Shown: positions 35,373-45,022, counted from the stretch's first letter. The stretch: DNA of 64,000 nt from Beijerinckiaceae bacterium (GCA_947452455.1 CANGBX010000007.1:124001-188000); one strand, 5' to 3'. The notes: a model not told the origin generated them from the sequence alone. Numbers and translations: made by a program.

Positions 35373-35433
35373 GGATTGCGCTCTGCCCCTGAGCGCAATC
35401 CTTGTCCCCGAGCCTTTTTTATGAGGCTCGGGG
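35373..35433 (+). terminator. Tandem hairpins between ahpC and ahpF
   Basis: Stem 1 is GGATTGCGCT / AGCGCAATCC (35373-35382 with 35392-35401). Stem 2 is CCCCGAGCCT / AGGCTCGGGG (35406-35415 with 35424-35433), followed by CTTTCTCTC. They resemble a partial terminator or an mRNA-stabilising structure that would give more AhpC than AhpF. Confidence 0.65.
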
Positions 35434-35467
35434 CTTTCTCTCCCAAAACAGAATTCCGGAGCCTCCC

Positions 35468-37045
35468 ATGTTAGACGCCAATCTGAAGGGCCAGTTGCAG
35501 AGCTATTTCGAGCGCATTCAAATGCCGATCGAACTGGTCGCCTCGCTCGATGACAGCGCCAAATCGCAGGAGATGAAAGAGCTGCTCGAAGATATCGTGC
35601 CGCTCTCCGACAAGATTTCTCTGCGCCTTGATGGCGCTGACGCGCGCAAGCCCTCATTCGCCATCCATCGCGTGGGCTCAGACATTGCCGTGGCCTTTGC
35701 CGGTCTGCCGATGGGTCACGAATTCAATTCGCTGATCCTGGCACTTCTGCAAGTGGGCGGTCATCCGCCCAAAGAAGATGCGGCCGTTCTGGAACAGATC
35801 CGCAATCTGCAGGGCACTTTCGTGTTCGAGACCTATTTCTCGCTGTCGTGCCAGAATTGCCCCGATGTCGTGCAGGCGCTCAATCTGATGGGTGCGCTGA
35901 ACGCGAATATCAAACATGTCGCCATTGATGGCGCGCTCAACCAGAAGGAAGTCGATGATCGTCAGATCATGGCTGTGCCGTCTGTCTATCTGAATGGCGA
36001 GCCCTTTGCGCAGGGGCGCATGTCGCTTGAGCAAATTCTGGCCAAGCTTGATACGGGTGCATCGGACCGTGCCGCTGAAGCCATCAAGCACAAAGAGCCA
36101 TTCGAAGTGCTGATCGTGGGCGGTGGTCCTGCGGGTGCGGCTGCTGCTGTCTATACAGCGCGCAAAGGCATTCGCACGGGTATGGTGACGGAGCGTTTTG
36201 GTGGTCAGGTGCTCGACACAATGGGCATCGAGAATTTCATCTCCGTGCAACACACGGAAGGCCCGAAACTCGCGGCCCAACTCGAACAGCATGTGCGCGA
36301 ATATGATGTCGACATTATGGGTCTGCAGATGGCAACCGCTTTGGTGCCGGCCTCTGTGGCTGGTGGCTATCACGAGATCAAGCTCGCCAATGGCGCTTCG
36401 CTGAAAGCCAAGACGCTCATTCTTTCAACCGGCGCACGCTGGCGCCAGATGAACGTGCCAGGCGAAGAGCAATATCGCAACAAGGGCGTGGCCTATTGCC
36501 CGCATTGCGATGGGCCTTTGTTCAAGGGCAAGCGCGTGGCGGTGATTGGCGGCGGCAATTCAGGCGTTGAAGCAGCCATCGATCTCGCAGGCCTTGTGGC
36601 GCATGTCACATTGATCGAATGGGACACGAAATTGCGCGCAGATGCGATTTTGCAAAACAAGCTCTACTCGCTGCCCAATGTCACGGTCGTCATGAATGCG
36701 CAGACGACGGAAGTTTTGGGCGATGGCTCCAAGGTGAGCGCGCTGGCCTATACGGATCGCGGCACGGGCGAAGCCAAGAACCTCGAGCTCGAAGGCATCT
36801 TCGTGCAGATCGGTCTTGTGCCCAATACCGAATGGCTGAAGGGCACACTGGCGCTTTCACCACGCGGTGAAATCGAAGTCGATGCGCATGGCGCCACCTC
36901 ACTGCCCGGCGTCTTTGCGGGCGGCGATGCGACGACCACGCCCTACAAGCAAATCATCATTGCTCTGGGCGAGGGCGCTAAGGCTGGTCTGTCAGCCTTT
37001 GATTACCTGATACGCTTGCCAGCGGACGTGAAGGCCGCCGCCTAA
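35468..37045 (+). CDS. ahpF: Alkyl hydroperoxide reductase subunit F (AhpF)
   Basis: The 525-residue flavoprotein starts at ATG 35468 after GGAG. The N-terminal tandem thioredoxin-fold domain has CQNC (C128, C131). The FAD-binding motif is [11 protein letters not shown] (217-227), the thioredoxin-reductase-like redox site is CPHC (C344, C347), and NAD-binding [10 protein letters not shown] follows. Positions agree with E. coli AhpF. It passes electrons from NADH to AhpC. It is followed by a family A repeat rather than a simple terminator. Confidence 0.97.
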   Translation: MLDANLKGQLQSYFERIQMPIELVASLDDSAKSQEMKELLEDIVPLSDKISLRLDGADARKPSFAIHRVGSDIAVAFAGLPMGHEFNSLILALLQVGGHPPKEDAAVLEQIRNLQGTFVFETYFSLSCQNCPDVVQALNLMGALNANIKHVAIDGALNQKEVDDRQIMAVPSVYLNGEPFAQGRMSLEQILAKLDTGASDRAAEAIKHKEPFEVLIVGGGPAGAAAAVYTARKGIRTGMVTERFGGQVLDTMGIENFISVQHTEGPKLAAQLEQHVREYDVDIMGLQMATALVPASVAGGYHEIKLANGASLKAKTLILSTGARWRQMNVPGEEQYRNKGVAYCPHCDGPLFKGKRVAVIGGGNSGVEAAIDLAGLVAHVTLIEWDTKLRADAILQNKLYSLPNVTVVMNAQTTEVLGDGSKVSALAYTDRGTGEAKNLELEGIFVQIGLVPNTEWLKGTLALSPRGEIEVDAHGATSLPGVFAGGDATTTPYKQIIIALGEGAKAGLSAFDYLIRLPADVKAAA

Positions 37046-37053
37046 CGCGTCCA

Positions 37054-37171
37054 CCGTGACTGGATTGCTTCGTCGCTGCGCTCCTCGCAATGACGAGGAC
37101 CCGTCATGGCGAGCAAAGCGAAGCAATCCAGAAGCCCTACAAGTGGTCTCTGGATTGCAGCCCCAATGACG
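37054..37171. repeat. Interspersed repeat family A, half copy plus full copy 3
   Basis: A right half (GGATTGCTTCGTCGCTGCGC ... CTCGCAATGACG, 37054-37095) is directly followed by a complete element (CGTCATGGCGAGC ... CCAATGACGG, 37102-37171), suggesting tandem insertion or unequal recombination. Confidence 0.85.
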
Positions 37172-37174
37172 GAC

Positions 37175-38158
37175 TTATTTCAAGCCGGCCAGTGCCTTCT
37201 CATAAAAGCTGAGATCGACATATTTGCTGGTCGGTGAATCAATCTTCTTCGCGCCGCTCAATTCATTGCGCAAAGCGATCAGCGTCTTCACGCCTTCCAT
37301 ATTCATCGCCGCGCGCTTGTTTAGGCCGCCTTTGCCTGCGGTCATGTCGCCATAGATGATTTCGGCATCTTCAGCCGACAATCCCTTGATGCGCGCGCGC
37401 ATCGTGGCAATGGCGCCAGCTTTATCGGCAAAAACTTCATCGCTGGCGATAATCATCGCGCGCAAAAAGGCGACGACTTCTTTCTCATGTTCCTTGCCAT
37501 AAGCGCGGCGCACGACAAAGGCTGAACCCTGATAGGCGCCGATGATCTCGGTCGCATCAGCTAGAACACGCATGCCTGCTTTCTTGGCTTCAATATCATC
37601 TGGCGAGGACAGGGCGGCGGCCTGCGCCTTGCCTTCCAGCATGGCTTTCAAGCGGTTGGGGCCGGAGCCCACAGCAAGAGCCGAAAAATCACGCTCGCGC
37701 TTCAATCCGTTCATTTCCAGAATGCGCACCAGCACGAGGCCATAGCCGCTGGTCAAAGCGTCACTCGCAACGACCTTGCCTTTGAGATCGGCAAAGCTCT
37801 TGATCTCGGGCGTGACGACAATCTTGTTCATGCCGGAATGAATGCCTGCAATGCCGACCAGATCGAAGCCCGCAATCGAGACATCGCCTTGGCCTTCAAT
37901 ATTGGCAATCGTGTTGTCAAAAGCGGTGGAGGCAAATTGATATTTGCCGCTCATCATGCCTTCGATGGCAGCGGTTGAGCCGCGCGTCACTTCATGGGTC
38001 ACGTCCAAACCCTGTTTGGCGAAATGCCCCTTGTCCATCGCAATCCAGACGGGAAGATTGGTGGCGCCAGCAAATGTGACGACGGTCACTTTGGTTTGCG
38101 CAAAAGCGGGCGCGGCAAAAAGAGTGGCGAGGGCAATGGCTGTGCGAATGAGACGCAT
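37175..38158 (-). CDS. NMT1/SsuA-like periplasmic binding protein
   Basis: The likely ATG at 38158 gives 327 residues with a signal peptide (MRLIRTAIALATLFAAPAFA). Mature features are GATNLPVWIAMDKGHFAKQG and GKYQFASTAFDNTIANIEGQ, typical of NMT1/TauA-type ABC binding proteins. It is clearly homologous to the protein at 57034 (GATNLPAWVAQDKGFFAKEG). No ABC permease or ATPase adjoins it. The ribosome site is weak (GAAAGAAA), and ATG 38176 is an alternative. Repeat family A copies flank both ends of the gene. Confidence 0.85.
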   Translation of the reverse strand: MRLIRTAIALATLFAAPAFAQTKVTVVTFAGATNLPVWIAMDKGHFAKQGLDVTHEVTRGSTAAIEGMMSGKYQFASTAFDNTIANIEGQGDVSIAGFDLVGIAGIHSGMNKIVVTPEIKSFADLKGKVVASDALTSGYGLVLVRILEMNGLKRERDFSALAVGSGPNRLKAMLEGKAQAAALSSPDDIEAKKAGMRVLADATEIIGAYQGSAFVVRRAYGKEHEKEVVAFLRAMIIASDEVFADKAGAIATMRARIKGLSAEDAEIIYGDMTAGKGGLNKRAAMNMEGVKTLIALRNELSGAKKIDSPTSKYVDLSFYEKALAGLK

Positions 38159-38170
38159 GGATTTTTCTTT

Positions 38171-38275
38171 CGTCATTGCGAGAAGCAAAGCGACGCGGCA
38201 ATCCATAGCGCCCATGCTGTTGAGTAAGTCGCTATGGATTGCCGCGTCGAGCTTTCAGCCCTCCTCGCAATGACG
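38171..38275. repeat. Interspersed repeat family A, copy 4
   Basis: CGTCATTGCGAG ... CTCGCAATGACGAG with arms GCGGCAATCCATAGCG / CGCTATGGATTGCCGC form a long near-perfect hairpin. It lies immediately upstream of the start of the binding-protein gene. Confidence 0.9.
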
Positions 38276-38293
38276 AGAAGGGCTGAGCTCTGA

Positions 38294-40492
38294 TTAACCG
38301 AACTTCACGCCCGATTCGGCCATAGCCGACTTCATACGCGCGGCCGTGAAGGGCACGGTGCGCAGGCGAATGCCGGTGGCATCAAACACGGCATTGGCGA
38401 GTGCGGCAGCCACAGGTGCTGTTGCAGCTTCACCCGCACCGCGCGGTGGTTCATTCGGGCGGTCGATCAATTCGATCTTCATCTCCGGAACATCCGGGAA
38501 GGTCAGGATCTGATAGCTCGCCCAATCACGGCTCGTCACATGCTTGCGGTCGAACTTCACCTCTTCGAAGAGCGTGCGGCCGATGGTCTGCAAAATGCAG
38601 CCCTCGACTTGCGAGCGCACGCCATCGGGCGAGATGATCTGTCCGCAATCATGGGTGGCGGCCACACGCGTCACGCGAATGCGCCCATCGGCCGAGACAT
38701 CGACTTCCATCGCAATGGCGACATAAGTTTCGTCGCCCTTATATTGGGTATAGCCAATGCCGCGGCCCTTGCCGTTGCGGCGCGGTTCCACGCGCTTGTC
38801 CCAGTTGAAGAGTTTGGCAACACGCTCGACCGCTTCGCGACCGCGTGGATCGGACATATAGGCGAGACGAAACTCGACAGGATCTTTGCCGGCAGCCAGC
38901 GCCAGCTCGTCCATGAAAGTTTCAACTGCGAGGCAATTTCCGATCTTGCCCGGTGCGCGCAAATGCGATGGACGCAGAGGTGTATCTTCCAGCCAATGCA
39001 CTTCGACCAGCAGGTTCGGCACATCATAAGGCGGCTTGCCACCTGACGAGAGCGAGCCTGTCGCAATGCCTTTGGCCTGTTTCGCATCGGCTTCGACCGG
39101 TGCGAGCAGAGGAATGGTCGGCAGATTGGCGGTGGGCTTGGGGCAACGCATGGTCGTATGCCACGCGACAATTTTGCCGTCAGCCGACAGAGCCGCTTCC
39201 TGCGTGATGACTTGTGCCGGACCTTTCGGGTCAAGCGCATGCTCATCTTCGCGCGACCATTGCACGCGCACCGGCTTGCCGACAGCCTTCGACATGAAAG
39301 CAGCATCAGCGGCGGCATCTTCATGGCCGTTCATGCCATAGCAGCCTGCGCCATCCAGATAATGCACGCGCAATTTATTGGCGGGCATGTCCAGCATAGT
39401 GGCGAAATGCTTGGCATAGCGATGCGTGCCTTGCGAGGAGCACCAAATGGTTGCCTCACCGTCTTTCACATCGGCAATGGCGCAAGAGGGCCCCATGGAC
39501 GCATGGCTCTGCACAGGCCAATAGAATTCACCTGACAGTTTTTTCGGAGCCGCCGCATAAGCAGTGGCGAAGTCACCCGCTTTGTCGAGCGCTTCAGTCT
39601 CGGAGACTTTCTGCGCTTTGACATAATCGCGAAGCCCTGTGGAATCGGTCGGCAAGCCGCCGCCTTTCCATTCGGCTTTGAGCATTTTGGCAGCACGCAC
39701 GGCATCCCATTCGTCAGGAGCCACCACGCCAAGGAAGTTTTTCAAGCGAACGACTTTTGCGCCCGGGATCGATGCAATCGAGCTTTCATCCACCGAGACG
39801 AGTTCCGCACCAATCATGGCTGGACGGATCGTGCGGCCATGCAGCATGCCCGGCACTTCCAGATCATGCATATAGACAAAACGGCCCGTGGCTTTGGCCG
39901 GAATATCGGGCCGCGGCACATGCTTGCCGACAATTTGATGCGTCTTCGGGTCGCGCACAGGCGCTTTGGCATCGAGCTTCAGCTCAAAGCCCTTGTCGAC
40001 GACGAGGCTTGCGAAAGAAATGCCGGCCCCACCGGCTTTCGGGCGCACTTCACCATTCATCGCATCAAGCTCGCTCGCCGGCTTGCCCAGTTTTTCGGCG
40101 GCCAGCTTGATGAGCGCTTGGCGTGCAGTGGCTGCGGCTTGGCGCAATTGCATGCCACCTTTGGGAATGCCGTTTGAGCCAGACGTCGGGCCTTGATCGG
40201 GGGTGAGCAGAGTGTCGCCTTCGATCAATTTGATCTTGTCGATCGGCAGGCCCAGTTCTTCCGCTGCAATCTGCGGGAAAGCGGCGCGCAGGCCGGTGCC
40301 CAGATCGACCTTGCCGGAATAGATCGTTGCCGTGCCATCTGCATTGAGCGCGAGATAGGCATCGACCTGTGCAGGATCAACCGTCTTGGCTGCGATGCGC
40401 CCTTGTGCCTTGAGCTCAGAGGCGAAGGGAATGGCGATGAAGAGAGCGCCTGTGCTCTTCAGAAAGTTGCGGCGCGAGGTGTGCATATTCAT
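38294..40492 (-). CDS. Molybdenum hydroxylase large subunit (isoquinoline 1-oxidoreductase beta type)
   Basis: The 732-residue protein has a Tat signal SRRNFLKSTGALFIA. Repeated xanthine-oxidase-family molybdopterin-binding segments follow, such as GKVDLGTGLRAAFPQIAAEE, DQGPTSGSNGIPKGG and YGMNGHEDAAADA. The base-catalyst glutamate is E688 in PRGAGEAATAP. A Tat signal and IorB-like length mark the periplasmic isoquinoline-oxidoreductase/aldehyde-dehydrogenase branch. It hydroxylates an aldehyde or N-heteroaromatic, passing electrons to the small subunit. It overlaps the small-subunit gene by four bases. It would depend on molybdate from modABC. Confidence 0.92.
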   Translation of the reverse strand: MNMHTSRRNFLKSTGALFIAIPFASELKAQGRIAAKTVDPAQVDAYLALNADGTATIYSGKVDLGTGLRAAFPQIAAEELGLPIDKIKLIEGDTLLTPDQGPTSGSNGIPKGGMQLRQAAATARQALIKLAAEKLGKPASELDAMNGEVRPKAGGAGISFASLVVDKGFELKLDAKAPVRDPKTHQIVGKHVPRPDIPAKATGRFVYMHDLEVPGMLHGRTIRPAMIGAELVSVDESSIASIPGAKVVRLKNFLGVVAPDEWDAVRAAKMLKAEWKGGGLPTDSTGLRDYVKAQKVSETEALDKAGDFATAYAAAPKKLSGEFYWPVQSHASMGPSCAIADVKDGEATIWCSSQGTHRYAKHFATMLDMPANKLRVHYLDGAGCYGMNGHEDAAADAAFMSKAVGKPVRVQWSREDEHALDPKGPAQVITQEAALSADGKIVAWHTTMRCPKPTANLPTIPLLAPVEADAKQAKGIATGSLSSGGKPPYDVPNLLVEVHWLEDTPLRPSHLRAPGKIGNCLAVETFMDELALAAGKDPVEFRLAYMSDPRGREAVERVAKLFNWDKRVEPRRNGKGRGIGYTQYKGDETYVAIAMEVDVSADGRIRVTRVAATHDCGQIISPDGVRSQVEGCILQTIGRTLFEEVKFDRKHVTSRDWASYQILTFPDVPEMKIELIDRPNEPPRGAGEAATAPVAAALANAVFDATGIRLRTVPFTAARMKSAMAESGVKFG

Positions 40493-40956
40493 CCGCGTGC
40501 TCCTCCAGCCTTCACCACAGCAGCGACGATGCGCTCATGTGTGCCACAGCGGCAGAGATTTTGGGCCAGCGCATCTTTGACTTGCGCGGCGGTCGGCTTC
40601 GGATTTTTTTCCAGCAGGGCAGCGCCCGTCATCACCATGCCATTGGTGCAATAGCCGCATTGTGCGGCCTGTTCGGCGATGAAGGCCGCCTGCACTTTAT
40701 GCGGCTTTTCGGGCGAGCCCAGACCTTCAATCGTGGTGATCTTCTTGCCCGCAAAGGCAGAGACCGGCATGGCGCAAGAGCGCACAGGCTCTCCATCCAC
40801 CAGCACGGTGCAGGCGCCGCATTGGCCAAGGCCGCAGCCATATTTGGCGCCCTTTAAGCCAAGGTCGTTGCGGATTGCGTAGAGCAGCGGTTTATCAGGA
40901 TCGCGCACATCAATCGTGCGTGCTCCCCCGTTCACCGTCAAAGTGATGGATGCCAT
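40489..40956 (-). CDS. Molybdenum hydroxylase small subunit, two [2Fe-2S] clusters (IorA type)
   Basis: The 155-residue protein has a plant-type ferredoxin cluster with C41, C46, C49 and C61 (GCGLGQCGACTVLV) and a helical domain cluster with C100, C103, C135 and C137 (CGYC, CRCG). This is the standard iron-sulfur subunit of two-subunit xanthine-oxidase-family enzymes. It lacks its own signal and would be co-exported with the Tat-tagged large subunit. No cytochrome c subunit gene is adjacent. Confidence 0.94.
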   Translation of the reverse strand: MASITLTVNGGARTIDVRDPDKPLLYAIRNDLGLKGAKYGCGLGQCGACTVLVDGEPVRSCAMPVSAFAGKKITTIEGLGSPEKPHKVQAAFIAEQAAQCGYCTNGMVMTGAALLEKNPKPTAAQVKDALAQNLCRCGTHERIVAAVVKAGGARG

Positions 40957-41036
40957 GTGCCTGTCCTCCCGTGCGGCGGGCCATCTTGGTGGGCCCGGTC
41001 CTGTCGGTGTGGTGATTATGCACGAGATGATGAAAA

Positions 41037-41066
41037 GAAAAAGGCGGCCAAGAGGCCGCCTTCTTC
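41037..41066 (-). terminator. Terminator after amtB
   Basis: Stem AAGGCGGCC / GGCCGCCTT (41041-41062) followed on the minus strand by a run of T. It closes the leftward amtB transcript. Confidence 0.85.
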
Positions 41067-41071
41067 AAAAC

Positions 41072-42370
41072 TCACAGCGTGTAGCTGCGCTCGCCATGCG
41101 AGGTGAGGTCGAGCCCCTCCTCGACTTCGTCAGGCGAGGCCCTGAGGCCCACCACCGCTCGAATGCCTGCGACCATGATGGCGGTCATGACGCCTGACCA
41201 GACGACCGTGGCGGCCACGCCCATCAGCTGCACCTTCAACTGCGCCATGGCATCGGGATTGTCGCCAAAGCCCGCGCCATTCAGCGCGGGATGCGCAAGG
41301 AAGGCAACGAGCACAGTGCCCAGAATGCCGCCCAGACCATGCACGGCGAAGACGTCGAGCGTGTCATCAACCTTCATCTTGTGCTTCACGTAATCCACCG
41401 CAAAGAAGCAGACGATGGCGCCCGCAAAACCCAGAATGCAGCCACCCAGCGGGCTGACAAAGCCGGAGGCGGGAGTGACAGTCGCAAGGCCAGCCACAAC
41501 GCCGGTGACAGTGCCGACCACGCTCGGGCGGCCAAAGCGCATCCATTCAATCGCCATCCAGACGAGGCCCGCGACCGAAGCCGACATATGCGTGGCCAGA
41601 ATGGCATTGCCAGCGGCTGCATCAGCGGTGAGCGCGCTGCCGCCGTTAAAGCCATACCAGCCGACCCAGAGCAGGCCTGCGCCAATAATGGTGAGCCCGG
41701 GATTATGCGGCGGGCGCAATTCCTTCGGGAAGCCATCACGTGGCCCCAGCATGGCAGCAATCACAAGTGCCGATGTGCCAGCGGTGGCATGAACAACAAG
41801 GCCGCCTGCGAAATCCATGACGCCGAGCGACATGAGCCAGCCATTGCCCCAGACCCAGTGAGCGACCGGCGCATAGACGACGATCAGCCAGAGCCCTGAG
41901 AAAATCAGCACGGGGCCGAATTTGATGCGCTCGGGGAAAGCGCCGACGATCAGCGCTGGTGTGATGATCGCAAAGGTCATCTGGAACAGGAAGAAGACGC
42001 TTTCTGGCAAAGTGCCATTCACCGCGTCGCGGCTCATGTTCAGCAAGAAGGCTTTGTCAAAACCGCCCAACCAAGGCGAGCCTTCCCCGAAGGAGAAAGA
42101 ATAGGCAATCGCCAGCCACAGCACAGAAGACAGGCAGGCGATGGCGACGCAATGCATGAGCACCGAGAGCACATTCTTGGAGCGCACAAGGCCGCCGTAG
42201 AACATGGCTAGGCCCGGCAACGTCATCATCAGCACCAAAGCTGACGCCGTGAGAATCCAAGCGGTATTGGCTTGATTCAGAGTGCTTTCAGCAGCATGTG
42301 CGGGAACTGTGGCAGTAAGCGCGAGCAGCAGTGCCAGCAGGAATTGGCAAGTATTTTTCAGCAGGGCCAA
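41072..42370 (-). CDS. amtB: Ammonium transporter AmtB
   Basis: A TTG start at 42370 is supported by CGGGAGGTCACC. The 432-residue precursor has a signal peptide (cleavage near AHA-A) and eleven membrane helices. The twin-histidine pore residues are H194 (LVVHATAG) and H344 (FAVHGLGG), and the structural aspartate is D186 in VMDFAGG. It conducts ammonium across the inner membrane. No glnK lies beside it, although amtB and glnK are usually paired. A terminator follows. Confidence 0.95.
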   Translation of the reverse strand: MALLKNTCQFLLALLLALTATVPAHAAESTLNQANTAWILTASALVLMMTLPGLAMFYGGLVRSKNVLSVLMHCVAIACLSSVLWLAIAYSFSFGEGSPWLGGFDKAFLLNMSRDAVNGTLPESVFFLFQMTFAIITPALIVGAFPERIKFGPVLIFSGLWLIVVYAPVAHWVWGNGWLMSLGVMDFAGGLVVHATAGTSALVIAAMLGPRDGFPKELRPPHNPGLTIIGAGLLWVGWYGFNGGSALTADAAAGNAILATHMSASVAGLVWMAIEWMRFGRPSVVGTVTGVVAGLATVTPASGFVSPLGGCILGFAGAIVCFFAVDYVKHKMKVDDTLDVFAVHGLGGILGTVLVAFLAHPALNGAGFGDNPDAMAQLKVQLMGVAATVVWSGVMTAIMVAGIRAVVGLRASPDEVEEGLDLTSHGERSYTL

Positions 42371-42622
42371 GGGTGACCTCCCGTTATTCGATTTTCTTGC
42401 CGTTTAGTGGGAAATTTCGCCTTTGCCCAGAGCTGAAGCATATTGCTTCAACCTCATGCACAGGTCTGGCGGCTGATGCCTGCAATACAGGCAATGCTCA
42501 TTCGCGCCTATTTTGCAGCGCTTTTTGCAATTTACCGCGCTATTTTTACAAAAACGAGGCTCGTTTTGAACGAAATGCGGGTCGTAACGCATAAAAATAC
42601 AGAATTTTGGCTTTGAAACAAA
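42371..42622 (-). promoter_or_regulatory. amtB upstream region with 7-3-7 inverted repeat
   Basis: The perfect inverted repeat TGAAGCA-TAT-TGCTTCA lies at 42434-42450, about 65 bases upstream of the TTG start. Its 17-base geometry is like an NtrC site, though the bases differ from the TGCACCA consensus. No convincing sigma-54 GG/GC boxes were found. The rest of this roughly 250-base gap holds no gene I can support. Confidence 0.4.
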
Positions 42623-42659
42623 AAAGGGCGGCATAAGCGCGCCGCCCCGATTTTTTTTG
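42623..42659 (-). terminator. Terminator after the Old Yellow Enzyme gene
   Basis: Stem GGGCGGC / GCCGCCC with A and T runs on both sides. On the minus strand it ends in TTTTTT, just after the stop at 42672. Confidence 0.88.
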
Positions 42660-42671
42660 TAAAATCCGACC

Positions 42672-43769
42672 TTAAAGGGTCGGGTAATCCGTATAGCCCT
42701 TGTCGCCGCCGCCATAGAAAGTCGAGCGATCATAGGCGTTGAGGGCCGCCCCGCGGTGCAGGCGCTCGGCCAGATCCGGATTGGCGATGAAGTGGCGGCC
42801 ATAGGCAATGGCATCGGCCTTTCCATCGGCAATTGTCTGCGCGCCGCTTTCGCCATTGAAGCCGCCAGCGGCAATCACCACGCCGCCGAACTTGGATTTG
42901 AAAGTCGCCGCTGCATCGGGCGCATTGGCATCATTCACATCGCTGCTTTGATCAGCGCGCGGTTCGACCAGATGCAAATAAGCCAGCTTGCGTTGGCCGA
43001 GTTGTGTGGCGACATAGGAATACAAAGCCAGCGGATCGCTCTCGACCTGCGAATTATTCTTGCCCCATGGCGAGAGGCGCGCGCCGATGCGATCCGCGCC
43101 CCAGACTTTGATCACCTCATCGACAACTTCCATCAGGAAGCGCGCGCGATTTTCAATCGAGCCGCCATATTGGTCGGTGCGTGTGTTGGAGCCATCATGC
43201 AAAAACTGGCCAATGAGATAGCCGTTGGCGCCATGCACTTCGACGCCATCAAAGCCAGCTTTCTTCGCATTTTCTGCGGCCCTGCGGAAATCGGCAATGA
43301 GGCCTGCAATCTCGGCTGTCTCCAAAGCGCGTGGCGTTTCGAAGGCCGTCGATTGGAAGGTGACAGTCATATGCTTGCCGCCAGCCGCAATCGCGGAGGG
43401 CGCGAAAGGCACGGCGCCGCCGGGCTGCATGGACGAATGAGAGATGCGGCCCGTGTGCCAGATCTGATCGAAGATAAAACCGCCCTTGGCATGCACGGCT
43501 GCGGTGACGAGTTTCCAGCCTGCAACCTGCTCATCTGTCCAGATGCCAGGCGCGCCCGGATAGCCGACGGCGGTGGGTGAAATATCGGTGGCTTCCGCAA
43601 TCTGCAAACCGCCTTTGGTTGCGCGCTGGCCGTAGTAAACAGCGTTCATCTCTTGCGGGATCGTGCCGGGCTGGCGTGAACGCAGGCGCGTCAGCGGGGC
43701 CATGACCACGCGGTGGGAGAGGGTGAGAGCGCCAACCTTGAGGGGCTGGAAAAGGGCATCATTGGCCAT
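42672..43769 (-). CDS. Old Yellow Enzyme family alkene reductase (NemA-like)
   Basis: The ATG at 43769 follows AGGAT. The 365-residue FMN barrel has the N-terminal LFQPLKVGALTLSHRVVMAP signature and active-site H179, N182 and Y184 in VEVHGANGYLIGQFL. These residues bind and protonate alpha,beta-unsaturated carbonyls or nitro compounds. FMN phosphate-binding residues lie in the VVIAAGGF segment. NADPH-dependent ene reduction and detoxification of electrophiles is the usual role. It is monocistronic. Confidence 0.93.
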   Translation of the reverse strand: MANDALFQPLKVGALTLSHRVVMAPLTRLRSRQPGTIPQEMNAVYYGQRATKGGLQIAEATDISPTAVGYPGAPGIWTDEQVAGWKLVTAAVHAKGGFIFDQIWHTGRISHSSMQPGGAVPFAPSAIAAGGKHMTVTFQSTAFETPRALETAEIAGLIADFRRAAENAKKAGFDGVEVHGANGYLIGQFLHDGSNTRTDQYGGSIENRARFLMEVVDEVIKVWGADRIGARLSPWGKNNSQVESDPLALYSYVATQLGQRKLAYLHLVEPRADQSSDVNDANAPDAAATFKSKFGGVVIAAGGFNGESGAQTIADGKADAIAYGRHFIANPDLAERLHRGAALNAYDRSTFYGGGDKGYTDYPTL

Positions 43770-43948
43770 TTGGGACAGATCCTGTCTGTGAATTTCTGCG
43801 ATGCAGCATGTAGGGGGCTCTGGGCCCAATTTCAAAGGGCAAATAGGCCCGTAAGCGCGAGACTGTGAACTTGGAGGCCACTAATCCTGTTTCCGATCTG
43901 GCCTTTTCCGGTTTAGCATCCCCTCAATAAAAATATGGGAGGGTTTTC

Positions 43949-45022
43949 ATGCTGCCTGTTGCCACGCGTTCGGGATCCATTGCTGCCGTCCTTCTGGGAT
44001 TGAGCGCAAGCGGAGCCGCTGCCCAGACACCGGCCGAATTTTACAAAGGCAAGACCGTCACCATTTATGTCGGCCTGTCGGCAGGTGGTGGCTATGACAC
44101 CAATGCCCGTTTGGTCGGCCGCCACCTTGGCAAATATCTCCCCAGCAATCCCACAGTGCTCGTGCGCAACATGCCGGGTGCGGGTGGTCTGGTGATGACA
44201 AATCATGTCGCCAATGCAGCACCCGCTGACGGCACCAATATTGGCGCGCCACAACGCGGCGTTCCTTTTGAGCCCTTGCTCGGTCAGGCATCCAAAGCGA
44301 AATTCGATCCGCGCACTTTGCAATGGATTGGCAGCGTCAATTCCGACACGTCGATTGCCATTGTTCATTCGCGCACCGGCATCAAGACTTGGGCCGATTT
44401 GAAAAACCGCGAGGCGGTGATCGCGGGCACGGGTGTTGGCACGGAGAGTGTCGTCATTCCCTATGTGTTGCGCAATCTTATGGGCATGAAGTTCAAAGTC
44501 ATCGCGGGCTTCCCCGGCGGCAATGAAATGAATCTCGCTATGGAGCGCGGCGAGGTTGATGGTCGCGGAACATTCTCGTGGACCAGCATCAAGCCGCATT
44601 ACAAGGACATGGTTGAAAGCGGCAAATATAACATTCTCTTCCAGATGGGTCTGCGCACGCATCAGGATTTGAAAAATGTGCCCCTCATTGTTGATCTGGC
44701 GGAAGACGCCGACACCAAGCAGATTTTGAAGGTCCAGTTCACAGCCTTCGAATTGGGTCGCCCGCTGTTTGTGGCTGAAGCGGTGCCTGCCAATCGTGTG
44801 GCGGCTTTGCGCAAAGCCTTCAATGAAGCGATGAAGGACAAGGACCTGATCAACGAAGCCGAAAAAAGCGATCAGGAAGTCAACCCGATGACGGGTGAGG
44901 AAATGGCGGCTGCCTTTAAAGATGTCTATGCAACGCCGCCTCATCTCATCAAGAAACTGGCAGATGCCTCTGTGCTGAAGCCCGATCTGAAAGTGCTCGA
45001 AGGCGCGAAGACCGAAGAGTAA
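43949..45022 (+). CDS. Bug/TctC-type periplasmic binding protein (FYKGK subgroup)
   Basis: The ATG at 43949 is preceded by GGGAGGG. The 357-residue precursor has a signal peptide (cleavage near AAA-Q). The mature part starts EFYKGKTVTIYVGLSAGGGY, then LPSNPTVLVRNMPGAGGLVM and GFPGGNEMNLAMERGEVDG. It is the closest match to the protein at 12922 and has a C-terminal extension of about 15 residues. It stands alone, with a repeat cluster downstream. No transporter membrane genes are nearby. Confidence 0.87.
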   Translation: MLPVATRSGSIAAVLLGLSASGAAAQTPAEFYKGKTVTIYVGLSAGGGYDTNARLVGRHLGKYLPSNPTVLVRNMPGAGGLVMTNHVANAAPADGTNIGAPQRGVPFEPLLGQASKAKFDPRTLQWIGSVNSDTSIAIVHSRTGIKTWADLKNREAVIAGTGVGTESVVIPYVLRNLMGMKFKVIAGFPGGNEMNLAMERGEVDGRGTFSWTSIKPHYKDMVESGKYNILFQMGLRTHQDLKNVPLIVDLAEDADTKQILKVQFTAFELGRPLFVAEAVPANRVAALRKAFNEAMKDKDLINEAEKSDQEVNPMTGEEMAAAFKDVYATPPHLIKKLADASVLKPDLKVLEGAKTEE

